The notes: generated by a model not told the origin, from the letters alone. A stretch of 64,000 nt of DNA from Gemmatimonadota bacterium (GCA_022340865.1 JAJDNC010000009.1:1-64000); one strand, 5' to 3'. Positions 9,115-20,581 are shown, numbered from the stretch's first letter. Program-made: numbers and translations.

Positions 9115-9301
9115 GGTGGGCTCTGGGGCGTTTCGTGCTTGGTTTCGGACGAGCCTGTAACCTCCCCAGGAGCGCGTGGGATCACAAGGGAGCCTGAGGA
9201 TCCGTCGCCGCGACCGCCGAGCCGGTGGCCGGCCGGGCCGCCGCGTTGGAGATCCCGGTTGCGCCCCCCTTAGGCCTGCGCTAGAGTCCGAGCTACGAAT
9301 A

Positions 9302-9317
9302 ATTCCTAATTAGGAAT
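9302..9317. promoter_or_regulatory. 16-bp palindrome, candidate PerR/Fur operator
   Basis: The sequence ATTCCTAATTAGGAAT is a perfect 16-bp palindrome in an AT-rich island (9296-9320) inside very GC-rich DNA. It ends five bases before the GTG of the PerR-like gene. Its AGGA (9312-9315) is also the only good ribosome-binding site for that start. A Fur-family repressor bound here would cover the translation start region of its own gene and control the perR-katG unit. The operator role is inferred from symmetry and position. Confidence 0.6.
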
Positions 9318-9322
9318 CCTAC

Positions 9323-9844
9323 GTGACAGTGGATCGGCACGAGGTCGAGCGGCGCATCGAGCGGTTCAAGTCGGTGGCCAGGGGGGCGGGCGTCAAGCTC
9401 ACGCACCAGCGCCTGGAGATCTTCCGCGCCGTCGCCTCCAGCGCCGAGCACCCCAGCGCGGAGGCGGTCTACAAGGCGGTACGGCGGAGCATGCCCACCG
9501 TGTCCCTGGACACGGTCTACCGCACGCTCTGGCTGCTCACGGACCTCGGGCTCCTCACGACCCTGGGTCCCCGGCAGGGGAGCGTCCGCTTCGACGCGAA
9601 CCCGGAGCATCATCACCACTACCTGTGCGTCCGATGCGGCCAGGTGCTGGACTTCGAGAGCAGCGACCTCGACGCCCTGAGCATTCCCGACTCCGTGAAC
9701 CGTCTCGGCCGGGTGCTGAGCGCCCACGTCGAGGTCCGGGGCGTATGCGCCAGATGCGCCCGGGAGTCGGCCGGGACCCCGAGCGACGGAAGCCCCCGAT
9801 TCTCGAGTCACGAGCGGCGCATGCACGCCGAGGGCGCATCGTGA
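9323..9844 (+). CDS. perR: Fur-family peroxide-responsive regulator, PerR-like
   Basis: 173 residues from a GTG at 9323. The winged-helix part has LTHQRLEIFRAV and VSLDTVYRTLWLLTDLGLL. Metal-site residues match PerR rather than Fur: H43 (EHPSAEAVY), the Asp in VRFDANPEHHHHYLCV with its His run, and an Asp where Fur has Glu (QVLDFESSD). Two CxxC pairs (CVRC and CARC) form the structural zinc site. In PerR, Fe(II)-catalysed oxidation of His side chains by peroxide releases DNA. The gene lies 55 bases upstream of katG in the same direction, the classical regulator-target pairing. A tail of about 25 residues after the last CxxC is longer than usual. Confidence 0.85.
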   Translation: MTVDRHEVERRIERFKSVARGAGVKLTHQRLEIFRAVASSAEHPSAEAVYKAVRRSMPTVSLDTVYRTLWLLTDLGLLTTLGPRQGSVRFDANPEHHHHYLCVRCGQVLDFESSDLDALSIPDSVNRLGRVLSAHVEVRGVCARCARESAGTPSDGSPRFSSHERRMHAEGAS

Positions 9845-9866
9845 CCCACGACGTCACCGATCATAG

Positions 9867-12122
<2,256 letters not shown>

Positions 12123-12151
12123 GCGAGACCTCCATCGAGGAGAAGGCGGCG

Positions 12152-12298
12152 ATGCCCAGTACGGTTCTCGCTTCGGTGCTCGCTCTGGCGTTGACGTTCG
12201 GGAGTTTCGGGAGTGCCGGCGGCCAGGTGGCCGCCGGCGCCCCGTGGTCCGGCTCCCTCGGGCCCCCGTGCGAAACACCGCGGTACCCGCTAGCGTAG
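12152..12298 (+). CDS. Possible 48-residue secreted peptide
   Basis: An ATG at 12152 has GAGGAGAAGG upstream and opens a 48-codon frame. The first 25 residues (MPSTVLASVLALALTFGSFG...) resemble a signal peptide, followed by a short Gly/Pro-rich stretch with one Cys. It starts 29 bases after katG, in the same direction. No family is recognised. It could be chance in GC-rich DNA; the ribosome-binding site and hydrophobic N-terminus are the only support. Confidence 0.3.
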   Translation: MPSTVLASVLALALTFGSFGSAGGQVAAGAPWSGSLGPPCETPRYPLA

Positions 12299-12347
12299 AA
12301 CCAGGTGAGACGCCGGCCCTCTCCAGCCCGCAACCGGACGCGAGATC

Positions 12348-12584
12348 ATGATGAAGTTCGCAGCGACCCTGACGGTATCGGGCCTCATCGGCTTCCTCCT
12401 CCTGGAGGCCCTGAAGATCCTGCTGGCGCCCATCGCCGCGTGGCTCATGGGCTTCGTCGCCCTGGCCATCAAGGTCGTCCTCGTGGTCCTGGGCGCGGGC
12501 CTCGGCCTCGCCGTCCTGGCCCTCTCGTTCTGGGCGTACCGGCGCTACCGCAGGTCGCATCCCGCCGAGGCCGACGCCGAGTAA
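12348..12584 (+). CDS. Small two-helix membrane protein, unknown function
   Basis: 78 residues starting MMKFAATLTVSGL at 12348. Two hydrophobic segments are visible at about 7-38 and 40-62, followed by a basic RRYRRS stretch and an acidic end. This suggests a hairpin in the inner membrane with both ends in the cytoplasm. It lies 225 bases after katG on the same strand and converges on the TPR gene. No family recognised. Confidence 0.6.
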   Translation: MMKFAATLTVSGLIGFLLLEALKILLAPIAAWLMGFVALAIKVVLVVLGAGLGLAVLALSFWAYRRYRRSHPAEADAE

Positions 12585-12638
12585 CGCCGGCAGGCGGCGC
12601 GGAGGCCGTCGCCGGATCTCTCCGGCGAACCACCCGCC

Positions 12639-14390
12639 CTATCCCAGCTCCGCGACGATCTCCCTGAACTCCGGGTCGCCGCGGAAGGGCTCGTAGATCG
12701 GATTCACGGCCAGGTATTCCTCGGCCCACGAGCCGTCCTCCACCGCGCGGCGGAGCCACGTGATCATCTGCTCACGGTCGCCCACGAGCGCGTACAGGGC
12801 CGCCAGCGTGCCCGACGACAGCACGCCCGGCCGGGGCTCGAGGCCCCGAAGCTCCGGAGGTGGGGACGCCGCCTCTCCCGTCCTCCGATACGCCAGCATG
12901 GCCTCCGCCAGGTGCGGAACGGCATCGGAGGGCAGGCCGCACAGCACCGCCCACTGCGCCAGGGACATCCTCAAGGGAAGCTCGCGCTCCTGCTCGAGGG
13001 CCAGCAGGGCGTCGAGGAAGATGGCAGGTCGGTAGCTGAAGTCCCGGTCCAGGGCCCGCTCCACCTCGACGCCGGCGGCCTCGACGTCTCCGCTCCAGAA
13101 CAGGATGGCGGCATGGTCGGTGGCCACCGAGGCGGACAGCGGGTCCAGGCGGGCGGCCTTCTCGGCGTCGCGCCTCGCCGGCACGAGCTGTCCCATGTCG
13201 GCCAGCACGTTGGCACGCCAGTGCAGCGCAGGCGCGTAGGAGGGGTTCAGTCGGAGGGCCCGGGCGAACGCGTCCAGCGCCTCGACGCGGTCCTGGTGCA
13301 GGGCGTGCACGAGCCCCAGGGACGCCCACGGGTCGGCGAGGGTGCTGTCCAGCTCGATGGCCTTGCGGGCCCACTGCTCCGCCTGCGCCAGCGCCTCTCC
13401 GGGTGCCATGGACTGCATGAGCACGGGCATGAGGGCGTACGAGTCGGCGAGGCCGGCATACGCGGCCGCGTAGTCGGGATCGATGCTCACCGCCTGCTGG
13501 AACAGGGAGATGGCCTGCGGAATCACCGACGCGTCGCGGCGGCTCAGCTGCGCGCGCGCCTGCCAGTAGGCCTCCTGGGCCGCAGGGGGTACCGGCCTCC
13601 GGGCGGCGCGTCCGGGGAGGGCGAGATGCCCCGTGAGCTCCCTCACGATCGCCCCGGCCACCGTGTCCTGGACCGCGAAGAGGTTGTCGACCTCGCGATC
13701 GAAGTCCTGGGACCAGAGGTGGAAGCCCGTGCGCGCGTCGATGAGCTGGGCGGTGATCCGTACGTGGTTGCCGCTCCGCCGCAGGCTTCCCTCGAGGACC
13801 GCGGCGACGTTGAGCTGCCGGCCGATGTCGCGCACGTCCTGATTGCGGTCCCGGAACGCGAACGACGACGTCCGGGCCGCCACCTGCAGGCTGTCCACGC
13901 CGGCCAGCCTGTTGAGGATCTCCTCCGCCAGGCCGTCGCCCAGATAGGTCTGGTCGCCGGCCTCGCTCAGGTCCTTGAAGGGGAGCACCGCGATGGAGCG
14001 GATGCCCTCCGGAGTGGCGTCCGCCGGATTGGCCGCCCGCACCACCCACCAACCGCCCCACGCCAGCCCCGCCGCCATGAGCAGCACCGACCCGAGGACG
14101 AGGGGGCGGGGAGCCGGGACGCGAGCGTCGCCCTCTCCCTCCGCGGGCGGTGTGACGCGGACCCCCGAGCGGGTGACGTCGAAGACCCACGAGAGCGCCA
14201 CCGTCAGGGGGAAACCGGCGAGAAGAACGGCCAGGAGCACCCGGAGCCCGCCCTCCCCCACACCGAACGCGGGAAAGATGATCTCCGCGAGCTGCAGCAG
14301 CACGAAGGCCGTGGCGGCGTAGCCGGCCGCCGTGGTGACGACCCGCCGACGGCGCAATTCGCGCCACAGATGACTGGTCCGCTTCCCCAT
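12639..14390 (-). CDS. Membrane-anchored TolB-like/TPR protein without kinase domain
   Basis: 583 residues from the ATG at 14390 (MGKRTSHLWRELRRRRV), with GGGGACGGGAA just upstream. Residues about 15-65 carry two hydrophobic helices and a third lies near 100-120. Then comes the TolB-like region (SIAVLPFKDLSEAGDQTYL, VAARTSSFAFRDRN, VLEGSLRRSGNHVRITAQL), then TPRs (DPDYAAAYAGLADSYAL, NPSYAPALHWRANVLADMG). The middle closely parallels the kinase at 994-3144, with the kinase domain replaced by membrane helices. Probably a membrane-tethered scaffold or receptor-like protein; it diverges from the esterase gene. Confidence 0.85.
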   Translation of the reverse strand: MGKRTSHLWRELRRRRVVTTAAGYAATAFVLLQLAEIIFPAFGVGEGGLRVLLAVLLAGFPLTVALSWVFDVTRSGVRVTPPAEGEGDARVPAPRPLVLGSVLLMAAGLAWGGWWVVRAANPADATPEGIRSIAVLPFKDLSEAGDQTYLGDGLAEEILNRLAGVDSLQVAARTSSFAFRDRNQDVRDIGRQLNVAAVLEGSLRRSGNHVRITAQLIDARTGFHLWSQDFDREVDNLFAVQDTVAGAIVRELTGHLALPGRAARRPVPPAAQEAYWQARAQLSRRDASVIPQAISLFQQAVSIDPDYAAAYAGLADSYALMPVLMQSMAPGEALAQAEQWARKAIELDSTLADPWASLGLVHALHQDRVEALDAFARALRLNPSYAPALHWRANVLADMGQLVPARRDAEKAARLDPLSASVATDHAAILFWSGDVEAAGVEVERALDRDFSYRPAIFLDALLALEQERELPLRMSLAQWAVLCGLPSDAVPHLAEAMLAYRRTGEAASPPPELRGLEPRPGVLSSGTLAALYALVGDREQMITWLRRAVEDGSWAEEYLAVNPIYEPFRGDPEFREIVAELG

Positions 14391-14531
14391 TTCCCGTCCC
14401 CGAAGCCCCGAGGCGTTCACTGGAGTTGGACGGTCGCCGCCGCCGTTCGGTTGCGTTCCGGGCACCGACCCCTACCGTGATCCCCACCGACTCTACGAAT
14501 CATACCACGTTCTCGTGTCCCGGGAGGGATC

Positions 14532-16217
14532 ATGGGCCCGTCCGCCCCGCACCGCCAGCGTCGTCTCGCCTCCGTGGCGGCGGCGCTCGTCTTCTCGTCG
14601 CCGTTCCTTTCCCCGTGCCTGGGCGCCCAGCAGCTCGAGGTCTCCTTCCCGGCGTCGGCGCACGCCGGGCCCATCACCGGACGGGCCTTCGTGTTCATCT
14701 CCCGGGACAGCGCGCCCGCGCCCCGCTTCCAGGCGGGCTCGTACTACAACAGCGTGCCCTTCTTCGGCGTGGACGTGGACGCCCTGGCGCCGGGAAAGCC
14801 CGCGGTCGTGGACGTCCGCACGCTGGGCTTCCCCCTCGCCTCGCTGAAGGACCTGCCGGCGGGCGACTACTGGGTTCAGGCGCTCATCAACGTCTACACC
14901 GAGTTCCACCGCGCCGACGGCCACACCATCTGGGCGCACATGGACCACTGGGAGGGTCAGAACTTCCAGCGCTCGCCGGGGAACCTGGTGAGCGCTGTCC
15001 GGCGGGTGCACCTGGACCCGGCGGCCGGCTTCGACGTGAAGCTCGTCACCGACCGGGTGCTCCCGCCCATCGCCATGCCGGCGGACACGAAGTGGGTGAA
15101 GCACATCAAGATCCAGAGCCCGATGCTGACGAGGTTCTGGGGCCACCCCGTGTATCTCGGCGCCACGGTGCTCCTGCCGAAGGGATACGACGAGCACCCC
15201 GACTCTTCGTATCCCACCATCTACGTGCAGGGGCACTTCGGCCTGCGCGCCCCCTTCGGCTTCAACCCCGACGGGCGCCCCGAGTCGCCGCAGCGCAGGG
15301 CCGCGCGCCTGCGCATGACCGCCCGGGAGGGCGGCTACGAGTTCGCGCAGGAGTGGATGAGCGACTCGATGCCGCGCATGATCGCGGTGACCTTCCAGCA
15401 CCCCACGCCGTACTTCGACGACTCGTACGCGGTGAACTCCGCCAACGACGGCCCCTATGGCGACGCGCTCATCCAGGAGCTGATCCCGTACCTGGAAGGG
15501 CACTTCCGCATGATCCGCCAGCCCTGGGCCCGGCTCCTCACCGGCGGCTCCACCGGCGGCTGGGAGTCCCTCGCCCTCCAGGTCTTCCACCCGAAGTTCT
15601 TCGGCGGCACCTGGACGCTCTACCCGGACCCGGTGGACTTCCGCAACTACCAGCTCACGAACGCCTACACGGACACCAGCGCCTTCGTCCCCAACGAGAG
15701 CGGGTGGTGGGTGCCGGAGCGGTACATGATGCGCTCCCCCGACGGCCAGCCCCACACCACCATGCGCCAGATGAGCCAGCTGGAGGCCGTGCTGGGGAGC
15801 CACGGGCGCTCGGCCCAGCAGATGAACGCGTGGGACGCCGTCTACGGTCCGGTGGGCCCGGACGGGTATCCGGAGGAGCTCTGGAACAAGCGCACGGGCC
15901 ACATCGACCACGCCGTGGCCGAGTACATGCGCGACCACGGATACGATCTGCGCGCCTATCTCGCGAAGAACTGGACGAAGATCGGCCCCGACCTCGTGGA
16001 CAAGATCCACGTCTACGTGGGCGACATGGACACGTACTACCTGAACCTCGCCGTGTACCGGCTCCAGGACTTCTTCGCGCACACCACGAACCCGCACTAC
16101 GCGGGGACGTTCGAGTACGGGAGGCCCATGAAGCCCCACGGGTGGCAGCCCTTCACCGACGCGGAGCTGGTGCGGATGATGCAGCGGCAGGTGGAGCGGC
16201 ACCGGCCCGGTTCGTGA
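14532..16217 (+). CDS. Secreted esterase-like alpha/beta hydrolase
   Basis: 561 residues with an N-terminal signal peptide (about 1-32, ending CLGAQ). The first 200 residues are beta-rich and describe no recognised catalytic domain. The later half contains TGGSTGGWESLALQ, which fits the nucleophile elbow (G-x-S-x-G type) of the esterase-D/enterochelin-esterase group. Possible acid and His residues follow but cannot be placed with certainty. It probably acts in the periplasm or outside the cell on an ester or peptide-linked substrate. The YncE-like propeller gene follows after 279 bases on the same strand. Well-formed start with GGGAGGG about 4 bases upstream. Confidence 0.7.
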   Translation: MGPSAPHRQRRLASVAAALVFSSPFLSPCLGAQQLEVSFPASAHAGPITGRAFVFISRDSAPAPRFQAGSYYNSVPFFGVDVDALAPGKPAVVDVRTLGFPLASLKDLPAGDYWVQALINVYTEFHRADGHTIWAHMDHWEGQNFQRSPGNLVSAVRRVHLDPAAGFDVKLVTDRVLPPIAMPADTKWVKHIKIQSPMLTRFWGHPVYLGATVLLPKGYDEHPDSSYPTIYVQGHFGLRAPFGFNPDGRPESPQRRAARLRMTAREGGYEFAQEWMSDSMPRMIAVTFQHPTPYFDDSYAVNSANDGPYGDALIQELIPYLEGHFRMIRQPWARLLTGGSTGGWESLALQVFHPKFFGGTWTLYPDPVDFRNYQLTNAYTDTSAFVPNESGWWVPERYMMRSPDGQPHTTMRQMSQLEAVLGSHGRSAQQMNAWDAVYGPVGPDGYPEELWNKRTGHIDHAVAEYMRDHGYDLRAYLAKNWTKIGPDLVDKIHVYVGDMDTYYLNLAVYRLQDFFAHTTNPHYAGTFEYGRPMKPHGWQPFTDAELVRMMQRQVERHRPGS

Positions 16218-16496
16218 AGGCCCGCCGCCGCGCGATGCCGTCCTCGGGCCTCGGCCAGGCCCATGCCCACGGCCGTCGGCACGCGACTACGCCGAAGCTA
16301 GGCGGAGACGGCGGGGGCGGGGGCGCCTCCCGTCATCCGGGAGCAAGGTGGGGAGGGCTACTCTCCGGACGGCCTGGACAGGGCCCCTGGCTGGGGCCGT
16401 CCGCCCCGCCGGCTCGACGACGCGGGGGGGACGGTCTGGACCGAGCGAAGAGAACAGCTGTCACCTGAGAGCCCGCAGAGGGCCGGGAGGAGCACG

Positions 16497-17600
16497 ATGA
16501 CAATACGTGTACGCGCATCCATGCTGGCGGCGGCGCTGCTCGCGCCGTTGCTGGCGCTGCCGTCCGCCGGGCGAGCGCAGACGTTCCACGTCCTGCACAA
16601 GTACGACATCGGCGGTGAGGGCTTCTTCGACTACCTGAACGTCGACCCCGCCACGAACCGCGTCTATGTCACGCGCGGCACCCATGTCATGGTCGTCGAC
16701 GGGGCGACGGGCAAGGTCGTGGGGAACATCCCCGACACGCCCGGCGTGCACGGCGTGGCGTTCGCGCGGAAGCACGAGCGGGGCTTCATCACCGACGGCG
16801 GTGACTCCACGGTCACCATGTTCAACATGAAGACGCTGGCGGTGGAGGGCCGCATCGACACGCACACCCCCGGCCTCGACGGCATCGCGTACGACGACGC
16901 CACCGACCGGATCTTCACCATGGACCACTCCCGCGACCCGGGGAGCAGCGTCGCCATCGACGCCGCCACGGGGAAGGTGGTGGGCAAGGTGATGCTCGCC
17001 GGCGCGCCGGAGGGAGCGGTGGCCAACGGCAAGGGGATGCTCTACATCAACATCGAGGACAAGAGCCTGATCCAGGTGGTGGACACCAAGACCCTCAAGG
17101 TCATCGCCTCCTGGCCCCTGGCGCCGGGCGAGGGCCCCAGCGGCCTCGCCCTCGACCGCGGGACCAACCGGCTCTTCTCCGCGTGCCACAACGGCTGGAC
17201 CGTGGTGGTGGACGCCATGTCGGGTAAGGTGGTGGCGCAGATCCCCATCGGCCCCGGCCCCGACGCCATCGGCTGGGATCCGTCGCAGAAGCTCATCTAC
17301 ACGCCGGGCGGCGGGAGCTTCGGGCGGGGGCGGGAAGGCGCCTCGGCGGAGCCGTCCACGGGGACCATCACCATCGCCCACGAGGACTCGCCGAACAAGT
17401 ACACGGTGGTGGCCACGGTGGAGACCATGCGGGGCGCGCGCACCATCGCCGTGGATCCGACGCGGCACCTGGCCTACACGTTCACGCCCGAGTTCGGGCC
17501 GGCGCCGGCCAACGCCCAGCAGCCCCCCGCGGGCGGTCGTCGCCGCCGCTTCGTCCGGGGGCCCATCAAGGCGTCCTGGCTCTTCGTCGTAGGGAAGTAG
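16497..17600 (+). CDS. Secreted YncE-like beta-propeller protein
   Basis: 367 residues with a signal peptide (1-27, ending GRAQ). Repeated strands of the YVTN/YncE type follow: NVDPATNRVYVTRGTHVMVVD, TGKVVGNIPDTPGVHGVAF, TKTLKVIASWPLAPGEG and IAVDPTRHLAYTF, each about 40-45 residues apart. This fits a seven-bladed propeller. Such proteins bind ligands or nucleic acid in the periplasm; enzymatic activity is not expected. GGGAGGAG lies about 5 bases before the ATG. A strong hairpin at 17608-17645 follows the stop. Confidence 0.85.
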   Translation: MTIRVRASMLAAALLAPLLALPSAGRAQTFHVLHKYDIGGEGFFDYLNVDPATNRVYVTRGTHVMVVDGATGKVVGNIPDTPGVHGVAFARKHERGFITDGGDSTVTMFNMKTLAVEGRIDTHTPGLDGIAYDDATDRIFTMDHSRDPGSSVAIDAATGKVVGKVMLAGAPEGAVANGKGMLYINIEDKSLIQVVDTKTLKVIASWPLAPGEGPSGLALDRGTNRLFSACHNGWTVVVDAMSGKVVAQIPIGPGPDAIGWDPSQKLIYTPGGGSFGRGREGASAEPSTGTITIAHEDSPNKYTVVATVETMRGARTIAVDPTRHLAYTFTPEFGPAPANAQQPPAGGRRRRFVRGPIKASWLFVVGK

Positions 17601-17607
17601 AGCACGC

Positions 17608-17645
17608 GGGCGGGAGGAGGGGGCTCCGCGCCCCTCCTCCCGCCC
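17608..17645. terminator. 15-bp perfect stem between convergent genes
   Basis: Arms at 17608-17622 (gggcgggaggagggg) and 17631-17645 pair perfectly around an 8-base loop. It lies 8 bases after the YncE-like stop and between convergent genes, so it could stop transcription from either side. There is no U tract, as is usual in high-GC genomes. Confidence 0.6.
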
Positions 17646-17658
17646 CGTGACGGCCCGG

Positions 17659-17703
17659 GTTCCCCGGCTTTCCCGCGTTTCCCGCGTTTCCCGGGTCTCC
17701 CGC
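17659..17703. repeat. Five tandem 9-bp units in the intergenic gap
   Basis: Five units related to gtttcccgc run from 17659 to 17703, directly after the hairpin and before the OPT gene stop. The central two are identical or nearly so. No coding role is evident. Confidence 0.75.
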
Positions 17704-17720
17704 GTCGCGGCGCCGCCGAG

Positions 17721-19721
17721 TCAGGCCCGCCCCAGCCTCTCGATCCAGCGGTACATCACCACCACCGTCGCCACGAAGACGATCCCGCCGATCCAGGCGG
17801 CGGCGGTGGAGAAGCCCTCCCCCACCACCGCGATGGGGTAGGCCTTCCCCGAGAACGCCACGAAGGCGGCGAAGACCACGCCCAGCAGGCTCTCGCCCAC
17901 GATGAGCCCCGAGGAGAGCAGCACGCCGAGCTGCTTGGTGGCCTCGGGCTTCGGCGCCGTGCGGTCCGCACGGGTGTTGAACCACCAGCCGACGACGGCC
18001 CCCACCACCACCATGAGCGTGGTGGACGTGGGCAGGTAGATGCCGAGGCCCACGGCCAGGGGCGGCAGGCGCCAGGACTTCGTCACCTTGCCCAGGAGCT
18101 CGTCGAAGACGATGCTCGCGGCCCCGATGGCGCCGCCGATGGCGATGAGGCTCCAGTCGATGTTGTTCTGGATCACGCCCTGGGCCAGCGCGGAGATCAG
18201 CCCCGCCTGGGGCGCCGGCAGCGCCCGCGCCGGGTCGACGCCGGGGGCGCCCAGGAAGCCGTAGGCGTGGCTGAGCAGGTTCAGCACCGGCGGGATGATC
18301 ACCGCGCCGGCGAGGACGCCGATCACCAGCGCCCACTGCTGCGCCGACGGCGTGGCGTCCACCAGCTGGCCGGTCTTCAGGTCCTGGAGGTTGTTGTTGG
18401 CGATGGACGCCACCGCGAACACCACCGAGGTCACGAACAGCGCGAAGGCCACCAGCGCCTGGCCCGCCGAGGCCGGCATCGCCGCCTTGACGCCCAGGAC
18501 CAGGAGCAGCGCCGCCACCACCACCACCAGGATGCCGATTCCCGACAGCGGGCTGTTGGACGAGCCGATGAGGCCGGCCATGTACCCGCACACCGTGGAC
18601 ACCAGGAAGCCCATGACCACCACGAAGATCGCGCCGCCCACGCTCAGCAGCAGGGCGTGGGCGCCCAGGCCGCTCCCCTCGGCGAAGTGCCAGAAGAGCC
18701 AGGTGACGGGGATCAGGCAGATGAGGGAGACCAGGCCCACCGTGCCGATGGGGATGTCCCGCTCGGTGCGCGGCAGCGTATCCGCCTGGCCGGCCTTGCG
18801 CACCCGCGAGGCCGCCCGCGCCCCGGCGAGGCCGGCCACCACGGGCTTGACCAGCGTGCCCAGCGTCCAGATGGCGGCGACGCCGATGGCGCCGGCGCCC
18901 ACGAAGCGCACGTAGTGGCTCCACCCGCCCTGGGCCACGTCCGCCGCCAGGCCGGCGACGGGATGGAGCAGGGTGAAGTGCGGCACCCCCCACCCCCAGC
19001 CGATGAGGGCGCCCACCAGCATGGCGATGCCCACGGAGAGCCCCACCAGGTGGCCGATGGCGAAGAGCGCGAAGGAGAGGGCGAAGTCGAAGCCGGTGGC
19101 GGAGGTCCTGGTGCTGCCCACGTGGAAGTACTGGGCGACGTCGCTGGCGAAGAACCTCGTCTGCACGACGACGTAGAAGACCGCCGAGATGACGCTTCCC
19201 CACACCACGGCCTTCAGCCCCGCGCCGCTGGTCTCCACGGCCTCGCTGGCGTCGTGCCCCTCCTCGCCCGCGCCCACCTTGAGCACCTCGGCGCACGCCA
19301 CGCCCTCGGGATAGGGGAGGGGGGAGTCGGTGACCAGCGCCCGCCGCAGCGGGATCGTGTACATCACTCCCAGGATGCCGCCGGCGGCGCAGATGGCGAA
19401 GGAGATCCAGAACGGGAAGCCGGTCCACCAGCCGACGATGATGAGGCCGGGGAGCACGAAGATGATGGCGGACAGCGTGCCGGCGGCCGACGCCACCGTC
19501 TGCACGATGTTGTTCTCCTGGATCGTCGCGTCGTGGAAGGCCTGCAGGATCGCCATGGAGATCACGGCGGCGGGGATCGACGTGGAGAACGTGATGCCGG
19601 CCTTGAGGCCGAAGTAGACGTTCGCCGCGGTGAAGATCACCGTGATGATGACGCCGAGGATGAGACCGCGAATGGTGAGTTCGGCCACCGGCATGGCGGC
19701 GCTGTCCGATCGTGTGCTCAC
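17721..19721 (-). CDS. OPT-family oligopeptide transporter
   Basis: 666 residues from a GTG at 19721 with AAGGAG 7 bases upstream. The protein is almost wholly hydrophobic, with roughly 14-16 membrane segments. It starts MPVAELTIRGLILGVIITVIF...NVYFGLKAG, typical of the OPT family, and contains NSPLSGIGILV and PYPEGVACAEVLK, also family marks. Bacterial OPT proteins import peptides or metal chelates across the inner membrane, driven by protons. A 12-bp palindrome lies 61 bases upstream of the start. The gene stands alone and converges on the YncE-like gene. Confidence 0.93.
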   Translation of the reverse strand: MSTRSDSAAMPVAELTIRGLILGVIITVIFTAANVYFGLKAGITFSTSIPAAVISMAILQAFHDATIQENNIVQTVASAAGTLSAIIFVLPGLIIVGWWTGFPFWISFAICAAGGILGVMYTIPLRRALVTDSPLPYPEGVACAEVLKVGAGEEGHDASEAVETSGAGLKAVVWGSVISAVFYVVVQTRFFASDVAQYFHVGSTRTSATGFDFALSFALFAIGHLVGLSVGIAMLVGALIGWGWGVPHFTLLHPVAGLAADVAQGGWSHYVRFVGAGAIGVAAIWTLGTLVKPVVAGLAGARAASRVRKAGQADTLPRTERDIPIGTVGLVSLICLIPVTWLFWHFAEGSGLGAHALLLSVGGAIFVVVMGFLVSTVCGYMAGLIGSSNSPLSGIGILVVVVAALLLVLGVKAAMPASAGQALVAFALFVTSVVFAVASIANNNLQDLKTGQLVDATPSAQQWALVIGVLAGAVIIPPVLNLLSHAYGFLGAPGVDPARALPAPQAGLISALAQGVIQNNIDWSLIAIGGAIGAASIVFDELLGKVTKSWRLPPLAVGLGIYLPTSTTLMVVVGAVVGWWFNTRADRTAPKPEATKQLGVLLSSGLIVGESLLGVVFAAFVAFSGKAYPIAVVGEGFSTAAAWIGGIVFVATVVVMYRWIERLGRA

Positions 19722-19782
19722 GCGCGCTCCTTCTGGATGAACGACGGCGGAAGAGGGAACGACTCGGGAGGGTCGGCCGCTA

Positions 19783-19794
19783 CCGGTATACCGG
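19783..19794. promoter_or_regulatory. 12-bp palindrome upstream of the OPT gene
   Basis: CCGGTATACCGG is a perfect 12-bp palindrome 61 bases upstream of the transporter GTG. A repressor site overlapping the promoter is one reading. No known consensus is matched and the call rests on symmetry and position. Confidence 0.3.
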
Positions 19795-19875
19795 GGCGGG
19801 GGTGCACGCGTCAAGGTGCGGGGGGAGGGGATGGCGGGTGACGCCGGGACCTGCCCCGCCCGGCGCACGAAGCAA

Positions 19876-19905
19876 GGCGGCCCCCCGCGGTGGCGAGGGG
19901 CCGCC
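19876..19905 (-). terminator. Hairpin after the YceI gene
   Basis: Arms ggcggcccc (19876-19884) and ggggccgcc (19897-19905) pair over 9 bp with a 12-base loop. It lies about 75 bases beyond the YceI stop on the minus strand and upstream of the OPT promoter region. No U tract. Confidence 0.45.
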
Positions 19906-19980
19906 GGTCCATCAGGCGCGCGGCGCACGACGCGTCCCGGGTCCCCGCCTCGCGCGGTTCTCCGGGACACGCGCCGGAGA

Positions 19981-20556
19981 TCAGGCCATCGCGTGCGCCT
20001 CCTCCCGCTCGCCGGCCTCCTTCAGCACGGCCTGTACGCCCAGCTCGATGGAGACCTCGTTCCCGACGAGGATGCCGCCGGTCTCCAGCGACTGGTTCCA
20101 CGTCAGGCCCCACTCGCGCCGGTCGATCTTCGTGGTCGCCTCGAAGCCGGCCCGCTGGTTTCCCCAGGGGTCCCGGCGGCGGCCGGCGTACACCACGTCC
20201 AGCGTCACCTCCCGGGTCGTGCCCCGGATGGTGAGGTCGCCGACGACCCGGAAGCGGTCGCCTTCCTGGTCCACCGCACCCTCGATCCGCTTGCTCTCGA
20301 ACGTCAGCGTCGGGTGCTTGTCCGCGTCGAGGAAGTCCGCGGAGCGGAGGTGCTTGTCGCGGTCCCCCACCCCGGTGTCGATGGACGCCGTGCCGATCTG
20401 CACGTGCACCTTGGACCGGTCCGGGCGCTCCTCGTCCACCTCCAGCGTGCCCTCCACGTCGTCGAAGCGTCCGCGAACCTTCGTGAACATCATATGCCTC
20501 ACCGACAGCTCCACCGAGGTGTGCGCCGGATCCAGTGTCCAGGTCCTGCTGGCCAT
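19981..20556 (-). CDS. YceI-family lipid-binding-like protein
   Basis: 191 residues from the ATG at 20556, which has GGAGG upstream; an ATG nine codons earlier is less well placed. The family pattern is clear: TWTLDPAHTSVELSVRHMMFTKVRGRF at the start, RDKHLRSADFLDADKHPTLTF in the middle and DLTIRGTTREVTLDV. YceI proteins form a lipocalin-like barrel that binds polyisoprenoids or amides. There is no signal peptide, so this is the cytoplasmic subtype. It diverges from the transporter gene across an AT-rich region that probably holds both promoters. Confidence 0.93.
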   Translation of the reverse strand: MASRTWTLDPAHTSVELSVRHMMFTKVRGRFDDVEGTLEVDEERPDRSKVHVQIGTASIDTGVGDRDKHLRSADFLDADKHPTLTFESKRIEGAVDQEGDRFRVVGDLTIRGTTREVTLDVVYAGRRRDPWGNQRAGFEATTKIDRREWGLTWNQSLETGGILVGNEVSIELGVQAVLKEAGEREEAHAMA

Positions 20557-20581
20557 GGCAGCCTCCTGCTCCTGGGGGTCC

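Noticed and set aside
16218-16496. Riboswitch or small RNA in the 279-base gap before the propeller gene
   Set aside because: Several GC-rich hairpins can be drawn, but no known riboswitch core sequence is seen, and any GC-rich region folds this way.
19722-19980. Hidden small gene in the gap between OPT and YceI
   Set aside because: No frame has a start with a ribosome-binding site and a plausible protein; only the palindrome and hairpin listed are supported.
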